Shown here one piece after another: positions 23,608-28,401 of a stretch of DNA of 28,401 bases. Position numbers and translations under genes: made by a program. Source of the stretch: Gammaproteobacteria bacterium (GTDB lineage Bacteria > Pseudomonadota > Gammaproteobacteria > Steroidobacterales > Steroidobacteraceae); NCBI GenBank assembly GCA_025350345.1, contig JANXYA010000049.1, forward strand, positions 1 to 28,401. Direction: 5' to 3'. The notes below the pieces were generated by a model. It was not told where the DNA came from. It ran no database searches and worked only from the letters and a program-made list of their open reading frames with translations. Numbering within the stretch: position 1 is the stretch's first letter; every line of letters begins with the position of its first letter.

Positions 23608-25787
23608 AGCCGCCGCGTCCTGATGGAACCCACGGCGCCGGGCGCCGGGGCACGCTGCTGCTGTGGCTGCTGGTCCTCATCGCTTCTTTGCCCCTCGCCT
23701 CGGGGCTCGAGGCGCGGCTGGAAACCGCTGCGCGCGTCACCGGCTCGGATCATGAGCGCGTCGCGCAGCTCCTGCGCAGCGAATTCGACAGCGCCTTCGC
23801 CGACCCGCTGATCCTGGTGGCCAGCGGCATCGCCCCCGGCGATGCGATCACGGCCGAGCAGCTGAGCCATCGACTGACCGCGGCCCTGGAAGTCGATCCG
23901 CACGTCGCCGGACTGCTCAGTTACGAGAACACGCACGATGTGCTGTTCCTGGGCGCCAGGGGACAGGGTGCCGTCATACTCGTGCGGCCGAAGGATCCGG
24001 CGGGCTCGATGGACGCGACGCTCACGCAGCTGCGCGCGCTCACCGCGATGCTGGAGCGTGAGCTGCGTGGCTCTGCCCCGGCGCTCTCGCTCCAGTGGAC
24101 GGGCGCGGCGGCACTCAATGCCGACCTGCGGCGCGTCAGCGCGACGGAAGCCCAGGCGGCCGAGGCGCGGGTGATGCCGCTCGTCCTGCTGCTGCTCCTG
24201 CTGGTGTTCCGCTCGGTGCCCGCGGCGCTCCTTCCGGCGATCGCCGGCATGGTCTGCATTCCGATCGCACTCGGGATCGCCGCGCTCGCGAGCCGCGTCC
24301 TGCCGCTCTCGATCGTGCTGATCAACGTCGTCTCCATGCTGGGACTCGGACTCAGCATCGACTATGCCCTGCTGATGGTCGGCCGCTTTCGCGAGGAGCT
24401 CGCCGCCGGTCACGACGGCCCCGCGGCGGCCCGGCGGACGCGTCGCAGCGCCGGTCATACCATCCTGCTGTCGGCAGCCGGCATTGCCGTGGGATTCGCG
24501 GCACTGCTGCTCGTGCCGATCAACGAGATCCGCTCGATCGCGGTGGGTGGACTGATCGTGCTGGCCGTCGCCGTGCTGCTGGCCTGCACCCTGCTGCCGG
24601 CCCTGCTCGCCAGGCTCGGCAGCCGGATCAATGCCTGGCCCGTGCCGTGGCCCAGGCGCTGGTCGCTGCCCCACGGTTCCTGGAGCCGCGCGACGGGCGC
24701 ACTGTTCCGGCGCCCCGCGCTGTTCCTGCTGTGTGGACTGGCGCCGCTCCTGTTGCTCGGCGTGCACGCCCTGGATCTGCGCATCAGCCTGCCGCGCGGG
24801 CAGTGGCTGCCGCGCTCCGCCGCCTCGGTACGCGCGATGACACAGCTTCAGGCCATGGGCCAGCCAGATCTGTCACAGCTGATTGAAGTGCTGGTCGGGC
24901 TGCCCGCCGGGGTGAGCGTGGATGATCCGCGCGGGCGCGCCCTGCTCGCGGATGTCTCGCGCCAGCTGGGCCGTGACGCCAGAGTCGGCGCGGTGCGCGA
25001 GCTCAGCGCTGCCGCCGTCCTGGCCGAGGCGGCGGGCGTCCCGGTCACGAAGGCGCTGCCCCAATTGCACCGCATGTTTGCCAGCCGTGACCTGCGCACG
25101 GCCCTGGTCGCGCTCATTCCGGCGGCCGGGACCGACAGCATCGCACTGACCGAGCTGGTACGCGACATCCGCGCCGGGCGCAACTTCGTGCTGCCCGAGA
25201 GCGCCGCCTCGATCCTGGTCGGCGGCCTGCCTGCCCTGAACGCCGACTACGAAGACTCGGTTCGCTCGCACAGTCCAGCGGTCGTCGCCACCGTGCTGGG
25301 CGTCAGTTTCCTGATGCTCCTGATCGGCTTCCGTTCCGTGGCGATCGCCCTGAAGGCCGTGCTGCTGAACGTGATTTCGGTGGCGGCCTCACTGGGCGCG
25401 CTCGTCTGGGTGTTCCAGGACGGCGTCTTTCCCAATATTCCCATCCTCGCCTTCTGCATCGTGTTCGGGCTGAGCATGGACTACGAGGTGTTCCTGTTCC
25501 ATCGGGTGCTGGAATCCCACCGGGCCGGCCGCACGGACGAAGAGTCGATGGACGATGGCCTGCGACTGACCGCGAGGCTGATCGCCAGCGCCGCACTCAT
25601 CATGATCGCGGTGTTCGGCGCCTTCTGCCTGGGCGAGTTCCTGTTCATCAGGATGCTCGGCTTCACGCTCGCCGTAGCGGTATTGATCGACGCGACGCTC
25701 GTGCGGCTGCTGCTCGGTCCGGCGATATTTGCGCTGGCCGGACGCTGGAACTGGTGGCCCGGGCCGCGCCTGGACCGCCTGCGCTAG
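23604..25787 (+). CDS. MMPL/RND family exporter
   Basis: A 727-residue polytopic transporter. A first helix (about 16-34) is followed by a periplasmic domain (to about 185), a block of five helices with GLGLSIDYALLMVGRF (about 248-262), a second periplasmic domain (about 400-560) and another helix block with VFGLSMDYEVFLFHRV (around 618-633). The repeated G-x-x-x-DY motif is the MMPL proton-relay signature; the length is short relative to MmpL3-like proteins but usual for simple two-repeat members. Related proteins export lipids, hopanoids or siderophores. The start is GTG 23604, overlapping the previous stop by 4 bases. Gene order suggests it exports the product of the four upstream enzymes. 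Confidence 0.85.
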   Translation: MKPPRPDGTHGAGRRGTLLLWLLVLIASLPLASGLEARLETAARVTGSDHERVAQLLRSEFDSAFADPLILVASGIAPGDAITAEQLSHRLTAALEVDPHVAGLLSYENTHDVLFLGARGQGAVILVRPKDPAGSMDATLTQLRALTAMLERELRGSAPALSLQWTGAAALNADLRRVSATEAQAAEARVMPLVLLLLLLVFRSVPAALLPAIAGMVCIPIALGIAALASRVLPLSIVLINVVSMLGLGLSIDYALLMVGRFREELAAGHDGPAAARRTRRSAGHTILLSAAGIAVGFAALLLVPINEIRSIAVGGLIVLAVAVLLACTLLPALLARLGSRINAWPVPWPRRWSLPHGSWSRATGALFRRPALFLLCGLAPLLLLGVHALDLRISLPRGQWLPRSAASVRAMTQLQAMGQPDLSQLIEVLVGLPAGVSVDDPRGRALLADVSRQLGRDARVGAVRELSAAAVLAEAAGVPVTKALPQLHRMFASRDLRTALVALIPAAGTDSIALTELVRDIRAGRNFVLPESAASILVGGLPALNADYEDSVRSHSPAVVATVLGVSFLMLLIGFRSVAIALKAVLLNVISVAASLGALVWVFQDGVFPNIPILAFCIVFGLSMDYEVFLFHRVLESHRAGRTDEESMDDGLRLTARLIASAALIMIAVFGAFCLGEFLFIRMLGFTLAVAVLIDATLVRLLLGPAIFALAGRWNWWPGPRLDRLR

Positions 25788-25806
25788 CCCCGCTGGCGCC
25801 GCCGCC

Positions 25807-26427
25807 TCAGCGGCTGGCCGGACGATCAAGCAGGCGCACATGGCGCGGCTGCGCCGCCACACGCGCCAGCCACGCGCGAATCGCGGGGAACGGGGCGAGC
25901 TCGAGCCCAGCCTCCTCCGCCACGTGCGTGTAGGCATACAGCGCGATGTCGGCAATGCTGTAGCGCTCGCCCACGAAGTAGCTGCGCGTGGAGAGCTGCC
26001 CCTCCATCACCGCGAGTGCCGCGCGACCACGCTCCTGGCGTTGCGGCAGTTCGGCGCGGCGCGGATGGTCCGCGGGCAGGTGGTGCATGATGAAGCGCGG
26101 CGTGGCCACGTTGGGCTCGTGGCTGTATTGCTCGAAGAACATCCACTGCAGCACCTGCGCGCGCGCCAGCCGCTCGGTGGGCAGGAAGGCCGTGCCCTCG
26201 GCCAGATAACACAGGATGGCATCCGATTCGGCCAGGCATTGCCCGTCCTCGAACTCCAGCGTCGGGATGCGGCCGTTCGGATTCTTGGCCAGGAACTGCG
26301 GCGTGCGCGTCTCACCGCGCGTGATGTCGAGTTCGACGTAGCGGTAAGGCTGCTGCAGCTGCGCCAGCAGCAGGCGGATCTTGTAGCCATTGCCGGAATC
26401 GAGAAAGTCGTAGAGCGTGTACATCAT
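25807..26427 (-). CDS. Glutathione S-transferase family protein, copy 1
   Basis: A 206-residue GST: an N-terminal thioredoxin-like domain (MYTLYDFLDSGNGYKIRLLL, NGRIPTLEFEDGQCLAESDA with the cis-Pro of RIPTLE and the Glu-Ser glutathione contact) and an all-helical C-terminal domain (GERYSIADIALYAYTHVAEE). Members conjugate or reduce electrophiles with glutathione; the Ser in DSGNGYK is a candidate catalytic residue. The ATG at 26427 overlaps the stop of the sulfurtransferase gene as ATGA, and a second ATG directly follows at 26424. So the two are translationally coupled. The gene is convergent with the MMPL exporter, 19 bases away. Confidence 0.9.
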   Translation of the reverse strand: MMYTLYDFLDSGNGYKIRLLLAQLQQPYRYVELDITRGETRTPQFLAKNPNGRIPTLEFEDGQCLAESDAILCYLAEGTAFLPTERLARAQVLQWMFFEQYSHEPNVATPRFIMHHLPADHPRRAELPQRQERGRAALAVMEGQLSTRSYFVGERYSIADIALYAYTHVAEEAGLELAPFPAIRAWLARVAAQPRHVRLLDRPASR

Positions 26428-27263
26428 TCAGTCCCTATTGGTGTGTCGGCACGCGCGCCCCATTCCGCCCAGGACCCGTCATAGAGGGCGCCCTCGGGCA
26501 GGCCGGCCACGGCCAGGCCGAGGTTCAATATCGCCGCCGTCAGGCCCGAGCCGCAGCTCGTGATCACGGCGCTGTGTTCATCCACGCCGGCGCGCGCGAA
26601 GCGCTCGCGCAACTCCTCGCGCGGGCGCAACGTCTGTTCAGGGGTCAGCAGCTCGGCATAGGGCAGGCTGCGGGCGCCCGGTATGTGCCCGCTGCGCAGC
26701 CCCGGCCTCGGCTCGCTCACCCTGGCATGGAATCTATCGGCGGAACGGGCATCGAGCACGAGTTCACGCCCCGAGCGGAGATTGTCCAGCAGGTCCCCCA
26801 TCCCACGGAGCAATCCGGCGCGCAGCGCGGTCCTGTACACGGCCGGAACGGGCGCAGTGATCGCACCCTCCTGCAGCGCGCGTCCTTCGCTGCGCCACTT
26901 CGGCAATCCGCCGTCGAGCACCGCGACCTGCTCGTGACCAAACAGCCGCAGCATCCAGCGGCCGCGGGCCGCGGAGAAGATGCCGAGCTGGTCATAGCAT
27001 ACGATGCGACTTGCATTAGAGACGCCCAGTTCCCCGACCAGCTGCGCGAAGCGGCCCGCAGCGGGCACCATGTGCGGGAGTCCCGATTCACGATCCGCGA
27101 TCAGGTCGATATCGAAGAAACGCGCCCCCGGAATGCGCCCCGCCGCGAACAGCCCGCGGGCATCACGCTTGTCCCCAGGCATGTACCACGTGGCATCCAG
27201 TACCACGAGGTCCGGGTCCGCCAGCCTGGCGGCGAGCCATTCCGTGCTGACGATGGGATCCAT
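26424..27263 (-). CDS. sseA: 3-mercaptopyruvate/thiosulfate sulfurtransferase (two-domain rhodanese)
   Basis: A 279-residue tandem rhodanese. The N-terminal inactive domain covers about 5-130 (STEWLAARLADPDLVVLDAT) and the active domain about 155-275, with the catalytic loop C237-G-S-G-L-T. CGSG(V/L)T is the loop typical of 3-mercaptopyruvate sulfurtransferases rather than thiosulfate rhodaneses, so the enzyme should move sulfur from 3-mercaptopyruvate to thiols or cyanide. ATG 27263 is preferred to far upstream starts: AGGAAG lies about 8 bases before it and family homology starts there. It is coupled to a GST gene and shares an intergenic promoter region with a second GST, suggesting a thiol/sulfur detoxification unit. 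Confidence 0.92.
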   Translation of the reverse strand: MDPIVSTEWLAARLADPDLVVLDATWYMPGDKRDARGLFAAGRIPGARFFDIDLIADRESGLPHMVPAAGRFAQLVGELGVSNASRIVCYDQLGIFSAARGRWMLRLFGHEQVAVLDGGLPKWRSEGRALQEGAITAPVPAVYRTALRAGLLRGMGDLLDNLRSGRELVLDARSADRFHARVSEPRPGLRSGHIPGARSLPYAELLTPEQTLRPREELRERFARAGVDEHSAVITSCGSGLTAAILNLGLAVAGLPEGALYDGSWAEWGARADTPIGTE

Positions 27264-27313
27264 GACGCATCTTCCTGCCGGCCGGGTGAGTGCCGCAACC
27301 CCCGCCGGCGCGG

Positions 27314-27319
27314 TAGAAT
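27314..27319 (+). promoter_or_regulatory. Possible -10 box for the second GST gene
   Basis: TAGAAT (five of six to TATAAT) lies in the 103-base gap between the divergent sulfurtransferase and GST genes. Transcription would start near 27326. No convincing -35 hexamer is seen at 16-18 bases. Confidence 0.35.
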
Positions 27320-27333
27320 TCCGCCAGCAAGAG

Positions 27334-27352
27334 CGGCGCCCCTGTGGCGCCG
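27334..27352 (+). other. Hairpin in the leader of the second GST gene
   Basis: Two perfect 7-base arms (CGGCGCC at 27334-27340, GGCGCCG at 27346-27352) around a 5-base loop lie immediately before the ribosome site AAGGGGA (27353-27359). It could affect mRNA stability or translation, or be a short operator. No T-run, so it is no terminator. Confidence 0.4.
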
Positions 27353-27366
27353 AAGGGGACCCGGTC

Positions 27367-28020
27367 GTGATCCTCATCGGCATGTTCGATTCACCGTTTG
27401 TCCGCCGCGTGGCGATCAGCATGAAGCTGCTCGGAATCGGCTTCGAACATCGCGACTGGTCGGTCGGCGGCGATTTCGAGCGCATCCGCGCCTACAATCC
27501 GCTCGGTCGCGTACCGACCCTCATCGCCGACGACGGCGAAGCGCTGATCGACTCGGCGGCGATCCTGGACTATCTCGATGATCTCGTGGGCCCCGCGCGT
27601 GCGCTGCTGCCCGCCACGGGCGCACCGCGCCGCGCCGCCCTGCGCCTCGTCGCCATCGCCATCGGAGCGGCGGAGAAAGGCGCCCTGCAGGTCTACGAAC
27701 GCGTGTTTCGCCCCTACGAGAAGCGGCACGAGCCCTGGCTGGAGCGCCTGCGCACGCAGGTGCATGGCGCACTTGCCGAGCTCGACCGCAGCTGCGAGCG
27801 CAGCAGCGGCACCTGGCTGGTCGGCGAGCGCTTGACGCAGGCGGACATCAGCGTGAGTTGTGCCACGACCTTCCTGGATGGCGCGCTGAGTGCCGCGCCG
27901 CGGCCGGAGCAGTATCCGGCCTTGCGCGCCCTGGTCAGCCGCTGCGAGAGCCTGCCCGGGTTTGCCGCGACGCGCATCGCCTGGTCGGCGCCCACCGCCG
28001 CTGCAGCGGCGTCGAGCTGA
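27367..28020 (+). CDS. Glutathione S-transferase family protein, copy 2
   Basis: A 217-residue GST distinct from copy 1. The thioredoxin-like domain reads MFDSPFVRRVAISMKLLGI (Ser in DSPF at the catalytic-site position), then NPLGRVPTLIADDGEALIDS with cis-Pro and Asp-Ser glutathione contacts; the helical domain holds GERLTQADISVSCATTFLDG with the conserved Asp of the N-capping box. The start is GTG 27367 behind AAGGGGA; ATG 27382 is an alternative that would remove five residues of the first strand. Divergent from the sulfurtransferase gene. Physiological substrate unknown; sequences of this type are common as multiple copies in proteobacteria. Confidence 0.88.
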   Translation: MILIGMFDSPFVRRVAISMKLLGIGFEHRDWSVGGDFERIRAYNPLGRVPTLIADDGEALIDSAAILDYLDDLVGPARALLPATGAPRRAALRLVAIAIGAAEKGALQVYERVFRPYEKRHEPWLERLRTQVHGALAELDRSCERSSGTWLVGERLTQADISVSCATTFLDGALSAAPRPEQYPALRALVSRCESLPGFAATRIAWSAPTAAAAASS

Positions 28021-28070
28021 TGGCGCGCGTACTGCCGCCGTAGGAAGCGGCGCGCGGGCACCAGCCGGAA

Positions 28071-28200
28071 TCAGTCGCGACTGTTGCGATCGGAACGGCG
28101 ATCGGGCTCGCGCTGCTGGTGGCTTTCAGCCGGCGCCGCGGGCGCCTGGCGCGCCGGCGGCGCTTCGCGAACCGCCGGTACGGCGCGCACCGGCGGCGCC
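28071..28200 (-). pseudogene. 3' stub of an unknown Pro/Ala/Arg-rich protein gene
   Basis: Reading the minus strand, an open frame with strong G/C third-position bias encodes a low-complexity tail (APPVRAVPAVREAPPARQAP, then EPDRRSDRNSRD and a stop at 28071). The same bases on the plus strand give an Arg/Trp/Cys-rich string that does not look coding. The frame continues to 28319 but beyond about 28200 it is only the antisense of the FGE fragment. So I read it as the C-terminal end of a lost gene; it could also be chance. Confidence 0.35.
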
Positions 28201-28401
28201 AACTGCTTGTACCCGACGTGGACGGCCGGCCCCGGGGCAAACGAGAGCAAGCCGATGAACTGCATCACCTGGTACGAGGCGCTCGCGTTCTGCATCTGGG
28301 ACGGCGGCCGCCTGCCCACCGAAGCAGAGTGGAACTACGCTGCGGCCGGGGGAATCGAGCAGCGGGTTTATCCATGGGGAGCAGTGGTCCCTGGTGCCGA
28401 C
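28201..28401 (+). pseudogene. Formylglycine-generating-enzyme-like (FGE-sulfatase domain) fragment, cut at both ends
   Basis: The plus frame from 28201 encodes YPTWTAGPGANESKPMNCIT, then WYEALAFCIWDGGRLPTEAE and WNYAAAGGIEQRVYPWG, an unmistakable FGE-sulfatase (SUMF1-like) domain centre; GGRLPTEAEWxYAA is its hallmark. The window ends inside it at 28401. Family proteins have roughly 130 more residues before this point, with a signal or leader; the upstream frame is open back to 28021 but does not look FGE-like and has no start. So the gene is truncated at its 5' end, or joined to foreign sequence near 28200. If the rest continues past the window, only the 3' part is conserved. FGE enzymes oxidise a Cys or Ser of sulfatases; many relatives have other roles. 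Confidence 0.6.

Noticed and set aside
25790..25813. Short inverted repeat CCGCTG/CAGCGG between the MMPL and GST gene ends
   Set aside because: Only six pairs, a 12-base loop and no T-run, so too weak to call a terminator.

Overview
The window is GC-rich (third codon positions are mostly G/C) and reads as a chromosomal stretch of a proteobacterium. The end of a housekeeping sigma factor gene (rpoD), uppP, an outer-membrane beta-barrel with a terminal Phe, and lipoproteins with classical lipoboxes point to a Gram-negative cell. The style of the RpoD C-terminus and of the zinc-type binding protein suggests a gammaproteobacterium near the Xanthomonadales/Nevskiales/Steroidobacterales; that placement is inference. 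No rRNA, tRNA, CRISPR array, insertion sequence or integrase was seen, and no gene-free stretch exceeds 300 bases.

Layout. 1-853: the rpoD 3' end faces a small lipoprotein gene. 1067-3653 (minus): a large FAD/folate dehydrogenase of the dimethylglycine/sarcosine dehydrogenase type, preceded by a 49-codon remnant of a choline-kinase-like phosphotransferase that keeps the start, the ribosome site and a perfect TATAAT box. 3698-7340 (plus): an inositol-monophosphatase-family (HisN-like) gene, uppP, and a DUF4382-type lipoprotein closed by a strong terminator. 7415-14457: an island of small, mostly single-domain genes, nearly all on the plus strand: nitroreductase, two GFA-type zinc proteins, DUF3052, two cupins, two membrane proteins, a TlpA-like thioredoxin, a RidA-like lipoprotein, two VOC proteins, OsmC and a LysE-exporter stub. 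The theme is handling of electrophiles, peroxides and thiols.

14508-18026 (minus): a metal uptake locus, read as small CxxC secreted protein, outer-membrane barrel, ZnuA-like binding protein and ZnuB-like permease. No ATPase is encoded here. 18156-25787 (plus): a tight five-gene operon of a PaaK-like adenylate-forming enzyme, a lipoprotein c-type cytochrome, a GNAT-fold protein, a nitroreductase-fold protein and an MMPL/RND exporter. This is the best candidate in the window for an undescribed pathway: activate an acid, transfer or modify it with redox chemistry, and export it.

25807-28020: a GST gene overlapping a 3-mercaptopyruvate sulfurtransferase gene (minus), divergent from a second GST. 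The window ends in an abrupt junction between a 3' gene stub on the minus strand and a formylglycine-generating-enzyme-like fragment on the plus strand.

Three short ORFs (3504-3653, 8512-8697, 13566-13700) look like N-terminal stubs of larger families, and each overlaps the start of the next intact gene. This suggests repeated gene erosion in which the 5' signals and translational coupling were kept.
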